Source of the DNA: CAVUFH01 sp963740835
GTDB taxonomy: Bacteria > Actinomycetota > Acidimicrobiia > IMCC26256 > PALSA-610
NCBI GenBank assembly: GCA_963740835.1
Contig: CAVUFH010000002.1
Location: 1,143,958-1,207,957 of the forward strand
Direction: 5' to 3'
Length of the DNA: 64,000 nt
Program-made: the position numbers and the translations under genes
Notes under the pieces: generated by a model
The model's database searches: none
What the model saw: only the letters and a program-made list of their open reading frames with translations
What the model was told of the DNA's origin: nothing
Shown here: one piece after another, positions 46,626 to 55,161 of the stretch
Position numbering within the stretch: position 1 is the stretch's first letter
Layout of the letters: each line of letters opens with the position of its first letter

Positions 46626-46862
46626 ATGTACTGGGAACGCTTTAATCGATCACTCCTCCTTAACACGGACGCCGTTGCGGCGATGCGCGTGCGAAGTAGG
46701 AGAAGCAGCACGATTCCGCCCTACCGCGACGAGTGGACGGTCCAGGCTCTGGCCGGAGGCGAGTGGTTCACGCTCGCCGTTGCCCCGACTGAGCCGGACG
46801 CCGAAGGGGCGATGAACGTACTCGGCGCGCGGTTCGCCGTTCACTCCGACCCTGACGCGTAA
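46626..46862 (+). CDS. Small hypothetical protein
   Basis: The 78-residue product begins MYWERFNRSLLLNTDAVAAM and contains DEWTVQALAGGEWFTLAVAP then AEGAMNVLGARFA. It has protein-like composition and no membrane segment. I do not recognise the family. The leaderless-type promoter at 46612 supports it. Confidence 0.5.
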   Translation: MYWERFNRSLLLNTDAVAAMRVRSRRSSTIPPYRDEWTVQALAGGEWFTLAVAPTEPDAEGAMNVLGARFAVHSDPDA

Positions 46863-46994
46863 GCGTCAGCCCACGGACGGACGACTCGCAGGTTGTACAG
46901 ATGCTCTCGCATCGTGCGGCGCACCATCGACCGGACCTACGCTCTCGGCAAGGTGTCCCACGCGCGGGGCAAGCCGATCACGAGGAAGGTCGGA

Positions 46995-47841
46995 GTGGCC
47001 GACGGGATCGTGAACGTCGAGCAGGCGAAGGGCTGGAACGGTCCCGACGGCGAGGCATGGGCCGCGGATTGGAAATCGTTCGACGAGTCGCTGCGCTACT
47101 ACCGGACGTACATCATCGATGCGGCCGCGATCAGCGACGGTGAACACGTCCTCGATATCGGATGCGGGAACGGCCAGACCTCACGCGATGCGGCAACTTC
47201 GACGCCGACGGGAACCGTTCTGGGAATCGACATCTCGGGCCCCATGCTCGCTCGGGCGCGTGACCTCGCACGGTCCGCTGGCCTCGCGAACGTCGAGTTC
47301 GTGCACGGTGATGCCCAGGTGTATCCGTTCGAGGCGTCAGCCTTCGACCTCGCGGTGAGCAGGTTCGGATCGATGTTCTTCGCCGATCGGGTCGCCGCGT
47401 TCACGAACGTCGCCCGCGCGCTCCGGCCGGGCGCGCGGCTCCTGTTCGTCGTCTGGCAGGGCGTCCCAGCCAACGAGCAGTTCTCGACGTTGATGGGCAG
47501 CCTCGCCGCGGGCCGTGATCTCCCGACGCCACCGCCCGGCGCGCCCAGCCCGTTCGCGCTCGCCGTCCCGGATGTCGGTCGCATCGCTCTCGAGGCTGCC
47601 GGCTTCGTCGACGTGCGCCACGAGTCAGTGCATCGTCGGTTCTCGATGGGTCCCGACGTCTCGCATGCGCTCGCATTCGCGGAACGGAATCCGCCGGGCC
47701 GACACCTTCTCGCCGATCTCGATGCCGACGGCGCGAGCCGACGCGCTCGGGGCGCTCCGCCACGCGCTCGAGGCGCACCAAACGCCCGACGGCGTCCTCT
47801 TCGACAGCGCGACCTGGTTCATCACCGCTCGCAGGCCATAG
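46995..47841 (+). pseudogene. SAM-dependent methyltransferase, one-base frameshift near the C-terminus
   Basis: GAGGAAGG five bases before the GTG starts a type-11 methyltransferase with NVEQAKGWNGPDGEAWAADW, VLDIGCGNGQTS, GIDISGPML and FGSMFFADRVAAF. Around 47725-47740 the frame must shift by one extra base to reach the natural end DALGALRHALEAHQTPDGVL and FDSATWFITARR at 47841. Unshifted, the frame runs on for some 70 Arg-rich codons without family character. A recent mutation or a consensus error; otherwise complete. Confidence 0.78.
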
Positions 47842-47979
47842 GAACATCGGCGAGCCATGCGCGCGCGGCCGGAGCAGATCGCCACGGCGCGGGCTGGCCC
47901 GACACGACCCGCTGGCAAGGGGACGCATCGATGCTCGGAAAGGTTTCGGCCGACCGGCGCGAGGATCGTCGAGGGGTAT

Positions 47980-48242
47980 TAGACGATTCGGGATGCGTGG
48001 CGGCGAGCTTGATGCCCTCGAATCCAGACCCGAGCGGTAAAGGCTCTGACCGGTGATGAACGCCGCCGGCCCGCAGTACACGACTGTTCGCCGTAGTAGT
48101 CGGTGAACCGTGCGCCTTCGGCCGCGATGCGGTCGATGTTCGGCGTGCGATACCCCATCACGCCATCGCAGTAGCAACTCAGGTTCGACTCGCCGATGTC
48201 GTCACCCCAGACGACCAAGATGTTCGGCGTCTCGTCCGGCAT
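47980..48242 (-). pseudogene. Remnant of an arylsulfatase gene
   Basis: From the ATG at 48242 the frame reads PNILVVWGDDIGESNLSCY, then TPNIDRIAAEGARFTDYYGE and SCTAGR, the start of a type I sulfatase up to the formylglycine motif. The continuation AAFITGQSLYRSGL is in another frame, and a third shift follows. After about 90 codons the similarity ends at the 3' end of the preceding methyltransferase. Only the N-terminal fifth of a normal sulfatase remains. It belongs to a different subgroup than the intact arylsulfatase at 16 kb. Confidence 0.8.
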
Positions 48243-48495
48243 GAGCGGAGTCGCTTCGACGGAGCAGGGCGATCTGAACACTCCGGGACGACGGGGTCAA
48301 TGCCGCGCGTCGGACGTGCCTGGTGTCGCGACCGGGGCGCGGGCATTGACCGGGAACAGCCAGGGGGCGACTATGCGGGTGGCGAGTTCGCGGTGGCCTC
48401 CCCGAAAGGATACGTCCCGCCCCGAGCGAGGAGTGGATTGCACAGCACTCGCCTGCGCGCTCGTCGCCCGTACGTACACCCCCGAAGGAGGGGCC

Positions 48496-48798
48496 GTGGA
48501 CATCGGAAGCTTGCTCGCGGCACTGGCACTCGGGTTTGTTTGTGGCGTGATCGCCCGCGTGCTGGTACCGAACGACGCGTTCGCCGCGATGAGCGGATGG
48601 AAGTCGTGGGTACTCTCGACGGCGCTCGGCTTGGCCGGCGCCCTCGTTGGCTATTGGATCTTCGCCGGGCTGTTCGGGATCGGCGACAGCGACAAGTTCG
48701 ACTGGGGCGGGATCGTCGGAGCCGTCATCGGCGCGATCATCGTCGTCGCGGTCGCGTCCTGGTTGATGAAGAAGTACGCGACTTCACGCGCCACGTGA
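48496..48798 (+). CDS. GlsB/YeaQ/YmgE-type small membrane protein
   Basis: The 100-residue protein has three hydrophobic segments: LLAALALGFVCGVIARVLVP, SWVLSTALGLAGALVGYWIF and GIVGAVIGAIIVVAVASWLM. This is the transglycosylase-associated (PF04226) family layout, whose function is unknown but often stress-linked. It starts with GTG five bases after AGGAGG. A longer upstream open frame has no family character. Confidence 0.85.
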   Translation: MDIGSLLAALALGFVCGVIARVLVPNDAFAAMSGWKSWVLSTALGLAGALVGYWIFAGLFGIGDSDKFDWGGIVGAVIGAIIVVAVASWLMKKYATSRAT

Positions 48799-48915
48799 AC
48801 TGGCGCGGTGAAATGGCGAGCAGTCGCTCGTCCACATCCACAGCGGGATACCTGGGGAGGGGGACTGCAGTCCGTCAACCTGTAGGCGGGCTCTGACGCC
48901 GGGGTGCAGACCTTC

Positions 48916-48952
48916 GTGTCGGAGGGCCGTCGTCCCAGGAACGCGACTGGCG
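48916..48952. repeat. Dispersed repeat copy 1 (GTGTCGGAGGG family)
   Basis: Begins GTGTCGGAGGGCCGTCGT and ends CGACTGGCG. It matches the copy at 61058 over its whole length with a handful of differences. Intergenic. Confidence 0.6.
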
Positions 48953-49003
48953 AGCTCGGGCGTGGTCGGAGATCGCGCAGTGAGGGTCGGCGCCCGGCGA
49001 CGC

Positions 49004-49279
49004 TCAAGGCGTGAACCGCCGTTCGCTTCCGAACGGCAGAGTGAAACTCAGGTGGCCGAGTTCCTTGCCGTCGCCGTCCTCGATGGTGACATACACCCAA
49101 TCGCCATCGTGAGTCCGGTAGACGACCCAGTTGATGTGCGTGTCGATGTTCTCGCCTTCGCCAGGGCCCGTTGGAAGCGGTCTTGACGAAGGCGAAGCGA
49201 GGACCATGTAGACAAGGGAGCGTGCGAACGAATCGGCCGTGTGATTCGCGGCGTTGATCTCAGACCAGCTGATTGGCAT
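49004..49279 (-). CDS. Small hypothetical protein
   Basis: The 91-residue product contains THINWVVYRTHDGDWVYVTI and DGKELGHLSFTLPFG, beta-rich and protein-like. AAGGGG lies five bases before the ATG. I do not recognise a family. It overlaps a smaller upstream open frame by 20 bases. Confidence 0.5.
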   Translation of the reverse strand: MPISWSEINAANHTADSFARSLVYMVLASPSSRPLPTGPGEGENIDTHINWVVYRTHDGDWVYVTIEDGDGKELGHLSFTLPFGSERRFTP

Positions 49280-49451
49280 CTAAGCCCCTTCTGGCAGGTT
49301 GCAAGTTCGGCCACGTGTGTAGTTCGCATTCGAGAACGCGACAACCGTCACTGACCTCGGATTCGTCGTCGATCGCGAACGCTCCAGCCGCCCGACACAG
49401 GTCCGCGACGTCATTTCTGGGCTGTTCCCAGACGACGAGGTCTGCCAGCAC
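49260..49451 (-). CDS. Possible small hypothetical protein
   Basis: From GTG, 63 codons including DLVVWEQPRNDVADLCRAAG, then FAIDDESEVSDGCRVLECEL. The codon third positions are GC-rich and the amino acids plausible. No ribosome-binding site or family is evident. It could be translated just ahead of the 91-residue protein, or be the tail of a decayed gene. Confidence 0.3.
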   Translation of the reverse strand: MLADLVVWEQPRNDVADLCRAAGAFAIDDESEVSDGCRVLECELHTWPNLQPARRGLDANQLV

Positions 49452-49886
49452 CCGATCCTCGACGATGACACGGTCAACTCAGCCTGCACGGTCGCAGTTG
49501 CGCGAGCACCCGAAAGCGCGAACCGAGGAGTGCTATTGCGGTGAGTTGTACGGGACGGAGAACCTCGTGTTCGCCGACGAGCTAGCCAGGGCACCGGCCA
49601 GGACAATCACCCGCGTTCGTCTGTCAGCTGCTGACGATCACTCGAACTTTTCCGGAGATGATCACTGAATCTCCCCACTGCTGAGCGGCTGGGTGGACCA
49701 CGAGAAGGTCCACCTCGGAGGGATCTCGAACGGGAGCAAGGAATCGGGAGAGCAGCTCGCGACGCTGCCGGCCTACCTCATCGAGACGCCTCGCATCATC
49801 AGCCAGACGGTCGACCAAGACGACTGGTCGGAGCTGGTGAAGATCCGCGGGGTAGCGCTGCGGTCGCCGGTCGTAGTCTGCGTTCG
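49452..49886. other. Region without a confident gene
   Basis: Weakly protein-like frames occur on both strands, the best being 49693-49890 forward, with high GC at third positions but no recognisable domain or ribosome-binding site. The end of this stretch carries the promoter of the hydrolase-LuxR gene. Confidence 0.4.
49874..49879 (+). promoter_or_regulatory. TAGTCT -10 box, leaderless hydrolase-LuxR gene
   Basis: TAGTCT ends seven bases before the ATG, with no Shine-Dalgarno between. Confidence 0.5.
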
Positions 49887-50927
49887 ATGACGGGTGGGTC
49901 CGAGATCGGGTTCTTTCAGTTTGCCGGCCGTCGTGTCGCGTACGCGGTGAGCGGCGACGGCCCTGCGCTCGTTGCGCCCGCATGGTGGATCAGCCACCTG
50001 GAGCTCGACTGGGAAGATCGGGCATTCCGGGAGCTCTGGGAGACCGTGGCCGCGGGTCACACCTTGGTGCGATACGACCGGCTGGGAGTCGGCATGTCGG
50101 ATCGCGACGTGCGCGACGAGGATCTCACGATCGACGGAGACGTCACACTGCTGTCTGCGGTGCTCGACGAGCTCGTGTTGGACAAGGTCTCGCTGATCGG
50201 CGGTTCGTCGGGTGGTTGTGCAGCGATCGCGTTCGCCGCGCGCTTCCCCGAGCGCGTCGACCAGCTCGTGCTCTACGGCGCGTATGCCGATGGACCCGCA
50301 ATCACGTCATCCGAGGTGCGCGACGCGATCGTCGGCACAGTGCGCTCACATTGGGGCTTGGGATCGCGGTTGTTGGCCGACATCTTCTTGGGCGATGCCA
50401 CCAGCGTCGAACAAGAACGACTCGCGCGTTACCAGCGCGACGTCGCGAGCCCTGAGGTCGCGGCGCTGTTGCTGGAGCTGATATATCGCAACGACATCCG
50501 ATCGGAGTTGAGCCGGGTGCGCACACCGACGGCGGTCGTACACCGCCGTGACGACCGCGCGATTCCGTATCGGCTCGGCCGCGAGGTCGCGGCGGGAATC
50601 CCGAAGGCGAAGCTAATTCCGCTCGCAGGGAACGCCCACTTCCCATGGGCCGGCGACTCGGCTTCGGTGGCGCGTGCGCTGCGCTCCGTTCTCGCACCCG
50701 AAGGACCGGCCCGTCGCGACGGGGGCACTTCGACGGTGCCGTTGTCGCCTCGCGAACGTGAGGTGTTGACGCTGGTCGCGAATGGCTTGAGCGACCAGGA
50801 GATCGCCGAAGCACTCGTCTTGAGTCAGCACACGGTGCACAGACACGTCGCAAACATCCGCCACAAGCTCGGACGGAGCACCCGTACCGCCGCGGTCGCC
50901 GAGGCCGCGCGGTTGGGTCTGCTCTGA
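49887..50927 (+). CDS. Alpha/beta hydrolase fused to a LuxR DNA-binding domain
   Basis: The 346-residue fusion has residues 1-270 as an alpha/beta hydrolase with VRYDRLGVGMSDRD, the elbow GGSSGG (Ser107) and the late GNAHFPWAGD supplying His. Residues about 280-346 are a LuxR/NarL HTH: LSPREREVLTLVANGLSDQE and LSQHTVHRHVANIRHKLG. Such a protein could sense an ester or lactone-like ligand through an inactive or active hydrolase and regulate genes; this is inference. Leaderless-type start. Neighbouring genes give no clear target. Confidence 0.9.
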   Translation: MTGGSEIGFFQFAGRRVAYAVSGDGPALVAPAWWISHLELDWEDRAFRELWETVAAGHTLVRYDRLGVGMSDRDVRDEDLTIDGDVTLLSAVLDELVLDKVSLIGGSSGGCAAIAFAARFPERVDQLVLYGAYADGPAITSSEVRDAIVGTVRSHWGLGSRLLADIFLGDATSVEQERLARYQRDVASPEVAALLLELIYRNDIRSELSRVRTPTAVVHRRDDRAIPYRLGREVAAGIPKAKLIPLAGNAHFPWAGDSASVARALRSVLAPEGPARRDGGTSTVPLSPREREVLTLVANGLSDQEIAEALVLSQHTVHRHVANIRHKLGRSTRTAAVAEAARLGLL

Positions 50928-51014
50928 GCGGCCCGTCACCCGAACGGGCCATCACGACCAGATGGCCCGCGCGAGCGATGCGGACCGGCCTCGGGTTCCC
51001 GCATCATCGCCGTC

Positions 51015-51680
51015 GTGAGCACTGCAATCGCGCAACCAACGCGGTCAGGGTCTGTTATCGGCGCTCGCGCCTTCGCCGTCCTCTACGACCCCTGCTTGTG
51101 GCTCGGCGAGCGGTCCGGAGTGCGCGCGCTCCGCAAAGACCTTCTCCGAAGCGCGCACGGCCGCACCGTCGACATCGGCAGCGGAACGGGTCTCAACCTG
51201 CCCTACTACCCCGACGACCTCGACGAGTTGATCCTGGCCGAGCCGGATCCCGCGATGCGTTCACGGCTCGAGAAGCGTCTTCGCGGCAACGGTGGGCCCA
51301 CGCGGTTGATCGACGCGCCGGCTGAGCGGCTTCCTCTCCCCGACGAATCGGTCGACACCGTGGTCTCCACGTTCGTGTTGTGCACGGTCGAGGATCCGGC
51401 GCTCGTGCTGCAGGAACTCGCGCGCGTGTTGCGGCGCGATGGGCAGCTGCTGTTCATCGAGCACGTCCGCTCCGATTCGGCGATGCTCGCCACCGCGCAG
51501 AACCGGCTCGCCCGCCCGTGGCGCCGCGTCGCGAGGGGTTGTCGCTGCAATCGTGCCACCGCGCAGCTCATGGAGACTGCCGGATTCACGCTCGACGGGA
51601 TACAGGCGAGTTCGTGGCGCGCAATGCCCTCGATCGTGCGGCCACTCATCGTCGGTCGCGCGCACAAGGAGCGGAGATGA
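51015..51680 (+). CDS. Class I SAM methyltransferase (METTL7-like)
   Basis: The 221-residue enzyme has TVDIGSGTGLNLPYYP, LAEPDPAMRSRLEKR, then ERLPLPDESVDTVVSTFVLC and LARVLRRDGQLLFIEHVR, typical of thiol/arsenite-type methyltransferases near METTL7. It starts with GTG. Its stop overlaps the start of the LLM oxidoreductase (ATGA), and an ABM-like gene follows, so the three form an operon. Substrate unknown. Confidence 0.85.
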   Translation: MSTAIAQPTRSGSVIGARAFAVLYDPCLWLGERSGVRALRKDLLRSAHGRTVDIGSGTGLNLPYYPDDLDELILAEPDPAMRSRLEKRLRGNGGPTRLIDAPAERLPLPDESVDTVVSTFVLCTVEDPALVLQELARVLRRDGQLLFIEHVRSDSAMLATAQNRLARPWRRVARGCRCNRATAQLMETAGFTLDGIQASSWRAMPSIVRPLIVGRAHKERR

Positions 51681-52645
51681 CTTCGACCGCGCGAGTCCGT
51701 GTCGGGGTCTTTCCGGCGGCATTCGATGCAGCCGACGGCGATCCGGAGCGTCTGCGCGCGACGCTCGGGCGGATCGCCGACGCAGGAGTCGACCACGTCT
51801 GCGTCGGCGATCATGTGAGCTTCTTCGTGGGCGCCGGATCTGACGGACTGATCCGCGCCACGTCGCTCCTCGCGGCTCAGGCTGCGCTCCCGGTGTATGT
51901 GGGGCTGTACCTGCTTCCGCTGCGACACCCGGTGCCGGTCTCCCGCCAGCTGGCGACGATCGCGCAGCTCGCACCGGGTCGGTTGACGCTCGGGGTCGGG
52001 ATCGGCGGCGAAGACCCGCACGAGATCAAGAGCTGCGGCGTCGATCCGAAGACGCGTGGTCGCCGCATGGACGAGTGTCTCCGGATATTGCGCGGCCTGG
52101 CCGACGGCACCCCGCTGAGCTTCGACGGCGAGTTCTTCGCGCTCGACGACGTCCTGATCCTGCCCGCGCCATCGCCGTCGATACCGCTCATCGTCGGCGG
52201 ACGGTCGGATGCCGCAGTCAGCCGCGCCGCGTTGTTCGGCGACGGCTGGCTCGGAATCTGGGTGTCGCCGCGTCGATACGCCGCCGCGCGCGACGAGATT
52301 GCGACGGAAGCCGCCGAGGTCGGCCGCGACCCCAGCCGGTTCGAGCACGCGCTCAACGTGTGGTGCAGCTTCGCCACGAACCGTTCGACGGCTCGCGAGC
52401 GACTCGCCCTGGAAATGGAACGCTTCTATCAGATGCCCTTCGCGCCGTTCGAGCGGTACTCGCCGTACGGCACACCCGAAGCCGTCGCGGAGTTCCTGTA
52501 CCCCTACGTCGAAGCGGGTTGTTCGGCGTTCAACGTGATCCCGTGCGCGGAGGACGACGACAGCGCGATCGCGGCAGTCGGCGAGTTGCGCGCACTGCTC
52601 GCCGCACGGGCCGACGCATCAACCGGAACGCTTCAGGAGGTTTGA
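51677..52645 (+). CDS. LLM-class (F420-dependent-type) oxidoreductase
   Basis: The 322-residue TIM-barrel protein of the luciferase-like monooxygenase family has GVFPAAFDAADG at strand 1, GVDHVCVGDHVSFF, LTLGVGIGGEDPHEIKSCGV, and LIVGGRSDAAVSRAALFGDG. This is the form usually linked to coenzyme F420 in actinobacteria, although FMN use cannot be excluded by sight. Coupled to the upstream methyltransferase and followed one base later by the ABM-like gene. Confidence 0.9.
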   Translation: MTSTARVRVGVFPAAFDAADGDPERLRATLGRIADAGVDHVCVGDHVSFFVGAGSDGLIRATSLLAAQAALPVYVGLYLLPLRHPVPVSRQLATIAQLAPGRLTLGVGIGGEDPHEIKSCGVDPKTRGRRMDECLRILRGLADGTPLSFDGEFFALDDVLILPAPSPSIPLIVGGRSDAAVSRAALFGDGWLGIWVSPRRYAAARDEIATEAAEVGRDPSRFEHALNVWCSFATNRSTARERLALEMERFYQMPFAPFERYSPYGTPEAVAEFLYPYVEAGCSAFNVIPCAEDDDSAIAAVGELRALLAARADASTGTLQEV

Positions 52646-52646
52646 C

Positions 52647-52937
52647 ATGATTGCTGTCTTCGTGACGCTCGACTCCGACGGTCTCGACGAGGAGCGCGTG
52701 CGCAAAGTCGCGGCCGACGCGAGAGGAATGTTCGAAGGAATGGCCAACCTGCGCCACAAGTTCTTCACGCTCGGCGAGAAGAAGAGTCGAGCGACGAACG
52801 TCTACGTCTGGGAGTCGGAAGAGGCAGCCCGGCAGTTCTTCTCCGATCAGCTCGCGGAGCGAGTGACCAGCCTGTACGGCGTCCGCCCCCAGATCGAGTT
52901 CGCCGAGATCATCGAGTCGGTCGACAACGCGGCGTGA
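52647..52937 (+). CDS. Small ABM-like (YdhR-like) protein
   Basis: The 96-residue product has an alpha/beta ferredoxin-like pattern: VFVTLDSDGLDEERVRKVAA, LRHKFFTLGEKKSRATNVYV, then WESEEAARQFF. It resembles mono-oxygenase-like YdhR proteins, dimeric and often of unknown activity. AGGAGG lies about five bases before the ATG, the strongest ribosome-binding site in this operon. Confidence 0.78.
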   Translation: MIAVFVTLDSDGLDEERVRKVAADARGMFEGMANLRHKFFTLGEKKSRATNVYVWESEEAARQFFSDQLAERVTSLYGVRPQIEFAEIIESVDNAA

Positions 52938-52949
52938 TCGAAACCTGCA

Positions 52950-53068
52950 GTGTGTCGGAGGGGGGACTCGTACCCTAACCCCACGGGCCCCCGCCGCCGG
53001 CCAGTTCGCGATCGCTGCGTAGCCGTTCAGATCGTGCGCCTGACTACTCCCGCGACTACTTCCTGTCC
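52950..53068. repeat. Dispersed repeat copy 2, long form
   Basis: Begins GTGTCGGAGGGGGGAC, continues with CCCTAACCCCAC and ends with GACTACTCCCGCGACTACT. Head and tail both recur, in the same order and similar spacing, at 59255-59362. The head also recurs at 62811 with about three differences in 33 bases. Its reverse complement looks like the T-arm and acceptor end of a leucine tRNA, but no cloverleaf is present. Confidence 0.65.
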
Positions 53069-53089
53069 ACAGGGACGTATGCGGTGCAG

Positions 53090-53938
53090 TCAGGGCATTG
53101 GTGTTGCGCCCGACGGGATATCAACGAACGGTTGTTCGCGCGCCAACCAGCGGCTGATCGTCAGTAGCGCAAAGCCAATCAGCACGCAGCCGACGGCGAG
53201 ACCGGCGATGGTCGCGACCTGGTATTCCCCGAACTCGTCGGGGCGCCCGAGCTCGAGAGCGCGCGCGACGACCAAGGTGGCCACGCCGCTCGGCAGGGCA
53301 AGGGCCAAGAGGATTGCCGGCAACCGGGGTGCGACCGGCCGACGAAGCATCGAGACCGCGACGCAGGCGGTTCCGACACCCAGCAGCGTCATCCACACCG
53401 GCACCGCCCAACCGATGACGAGCGTGCTCATGGCACCGATCATCAGTGCGCCGACGCCGATCGCGCCGACCGGACCGAACGCTCGTCCGTGGCGATCGCG
53501 GATCCCGAAGGCGACGGCACACGTAAGGAAGCTTGCGCCCGCGAGGACGAACACCCCGGCGAAGTAGAACACGTAGTCCGCTACCGGCCCCTCGAACGTT
53601 TGCTCGAGCAGGTGACCGCTCAGCCGCACCACGAGGAACACGACCCAGAGCGCGGCGCCAACCACTGCGAACGAGCCCGCTGCTCTCGTACCTTCCGTGG
53701 GGACCGCGAGCCGACCGGTGCGAGTCGTGAAATAGGACCGCGCCACTACGTTCGGGTCGCCGAACGACCTGAGCGCGAGCGTCATGGCCTCGGTGGCGTC
53801 GCAGCCAGAACGAACCAACGCGTCGACGTGAGCTCGGAGGTGGTCCTCGGCCTCGGCGATGAGGTCCTCCACGTCACGACGGCTGCCTAAGCGCACCCGG
53901 AGCACGTCCAAGTACTCAGCGATCACGTCGGCGCCCAT
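53090..53938 (-). CDS. Permease-prefix-type membrane protein paired with PadR
   Basis: The 282-residue protein has a soluble N-terminal helical domain of the type that often accompanies PadR genes (YLDVLRVRLGSRRDVEDLIA, then EAEDHLRAHVDALV and ALRSFGDPNVVARSY), followed by seven to eight hydrophobic segments. Function unknown. Its ATG overlaps the end of the PadR gene by 16 bases and has AAGGGAG upstream, so both are translated from one mRNA. PadR probably represses the pair. Confidence 0.82.
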   Translation of the reverse strand: MGADVIAEYLDVLRVRLGSRRDVEDLIAEAEDHLRAHVDALVRSGCDATEAMTLALRSFGDPNVVARSYFTTRTGRLAVPTEGTRAAGSFAVVGAALWVVFLVVRLSGHLLEQTFEGPVADYVFYFAGVFVLAGASFLTCAVAFGIRDRHGRAFGPVGAIGVGALMIGAMSTLVIGWAVPVWMTLLGVGTACVAVSMLRRPVAPRLPAILLALALPSGVATLVVARALELGRPDEFGEYQVATIAGLAVGCVLIGFALLTISRWLAREQPFVDIPSGATPMP

Positions 53939-54258
53939 CGCACTCCCTTCAACACACTCTGCACGGCGCTGGCGAACTCGTCCCACGCGCGCGACCTCTC
54001 CAGCAGTGCGCGCCGCCCCCGGGCGGTGAGCTCGTACACGCGACGGCGACGACCCGACACCTCGGTCCACGAACTGCCCAGGAGTCCAGCACGATCGAGG
54101 CGATGTAACGCCGGGTACACGGTCCCCTCGGGAAGGTCGAAGACCTCGCCGCTGTCTTCGCGTAGCGCCTCGATCACCGCATAACCGTGCATCGGTTCTT
54201 CGGCGAGGACCGCGAGCAACAGCAGATCGAGATGCCCCTTCAGCGCTTGGCTCTTCAT
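53923..54258 (-). CDS. PadR-family transcriptional regulator
   Basis: The 111-residue winged-helix repressor has GHLDLLLLAVLAEEPMHGYA, EGTVYPALHRLDRAGLL and RRRVYELTARGRRAL, as in short PadR proteins with one C-terminal dimer helix. The ATG at 54258 is preferred to a TTG three codons upstream, because TAGGAT ends eight bases before it. That -10 lies within a perfect palindrome, suggesting autorepression. Ligand unknown. Confidence 0.92.
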   Translation of the reverse strand: MKSQALKGHLDLLLLAVLAEEPMHGYAVIEALREDSGEVFDLPEGTVYPALHRLDRAGLLGSSWTEVSGRRRRVYELTARGRRALLERSRAWDEFASAVQSVLKGVRWAPT

Positions 54259-54259
54259 A

Positions 54260-54274
54260 CCTAGCAATCCTAGG
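54260..54274 (-). promoter_or_regulatory. PadR operator overlapping a leaderless -10 box
   Basis: CCTAG-CAATC-CTAGG is a perfect five-base inverted repeat immediately before the PadR start. On the reverse strand it contains TAGGAT (54272-54267), a TANNNT box eight bases from the ATG. Repressor bound here would cover the promoter. Confidence 0.55.
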
Positions 54275-54342
54275 CTATTGCAGCCGAGGTATCAAGGGTT
54301 CCTCTGCGTCGACCCTCCGAACTACCACTGGGAGTCGGTCGC

Positions 54343-55161
54343 TTACGACGTGATCCAGTCTCGGATGATGGCGGCGACCATGGAGGGGTCAGTCTTGTAG
54401 GCGAAGTGGCCGTGCCCGTCGAGCACGCGGGTCTGGGCGTTGGGGATCGTGGCGGCGGCCCGGTATGTCAGATCGGCGAGCGCGGCGTCGGTCTCGGAGC
54501 CGGCGAGCAGGAGCGTTGCGGCTGTGATCGCGTCGAACTGGCCGGGGCGGTACACCCAGGTGTGTTCGACTCGGCACTCGCGGGGAAGGGTGGGCGCAGC
54601 TGCGAGGAGCTTCGGCCACCGCGGGCCGGCCCTGAGGCCTTCGAATTCCTCGTCGGTCATGGCTTCGGTGTCGACCAGCGCGGCCCGGATGGCGGCTTCG
54701 CGGTCGCCGGCTGCGACGGCTGCCCCGATCGCCTCGATCGCGCCCGGCGGGTAGCTGAGTCCGAAGCTGGGCTCGTAGAGGATCAGGTGATGGACGTTGG
54801 TGGTGAGGGTGGCGCCGCCCATGGCCGGGTTGCAGCCGTAGCTGTGGCCCCACAACGCGATGGGCCCCCCGAGGGCCGCGACCACGTCGACGACGGCGGC
54901 GACATCTTCGGACTCGCGCTCGATCGCATAGGGCGTGGTGTCACCGCTGGCGCCGGAGCCTCGGCGATCCATGGCGAACGTGGTGAGGTCACCGCGCAGC
55001 TCGTGTACGAGCGGATCGAAGGTGGTGTGATCGCTGGGAGCGCCATGCACGAGGACGATCGCCGGGCCGTCGCCATCGACCCACACGGCCAGCGGCGTGC
55101 CGTCACGGGAGCGGACGTCGAAGCGGGTCGCAGTGGGCTCGGTCATGCGAGTGTCGCTCAT
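54343..55161 (-). CDS. Alpha/beta hydrolase
   Basis: The 272-residue alpha/beta hydrolase has an oxyanion strand IVLVHGAPSDH, the elbow GHSYGC with Ser107, a C-terminal DGHGHFAY region supplying His, and AMDRRGSGASGD after strand 4. The substrate class (ester, lactone or epoxide) cannot be set. AAGGAG precedes the ATG, which overlaps the stop of the upstream hydrolase gene. It may have arisen as a tandem duplicate, although sequence similarity between the two is low. Confidence 0.88.
   Translation of the reverse strand: MSDTRMTEPTATRFDVRSRDGTPLAVWVDGDGPAIVLVHGAPSDHTTFDPLVHELRGDLTTFAMDRRGSGASGDTTPYAIERESEDVAAVVDVVAALGGPIALWGHSYGCNPAMGGATLTTNVHHLILYEPSFGLSYPPGAIEAIGAAVAAGDREAAIRAALVDTEAMTDEEFEGLRAGPRWPKLLAAAPTLPRECRVEHTWVYRPGQFDAITAATLLLAGSETDAALADLTYRAAATIPNAQTRVLDGHGHFAYKTDPSMVAAIIRDWITS

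Noticed and set aside
49693..49890. A 65-codon forward gene before the hydrolase-LuxR gene
   Set aside because: Codon use is good, but it has no ribosome-binding site or family, and the leaderless promoter of the next gene lies inside its end.
49624..49983. A reverse-strand gene ending in DSVIISGKVRVIVSS
   Set aside because: Part of the frame reads well, but it runs through the start of the hydrolase-LuxR gene and its promoter, has no start signal and has poorer third-position GC than the competing forward frame.
52950..53068. A tRNA gene at the repeat copies
   Set aside because: Only a T-arm/acceptor-like end is visible. D-arm, anticodon arm and 5' acceptor half cannot be folded from the flanking sequence at any copy.
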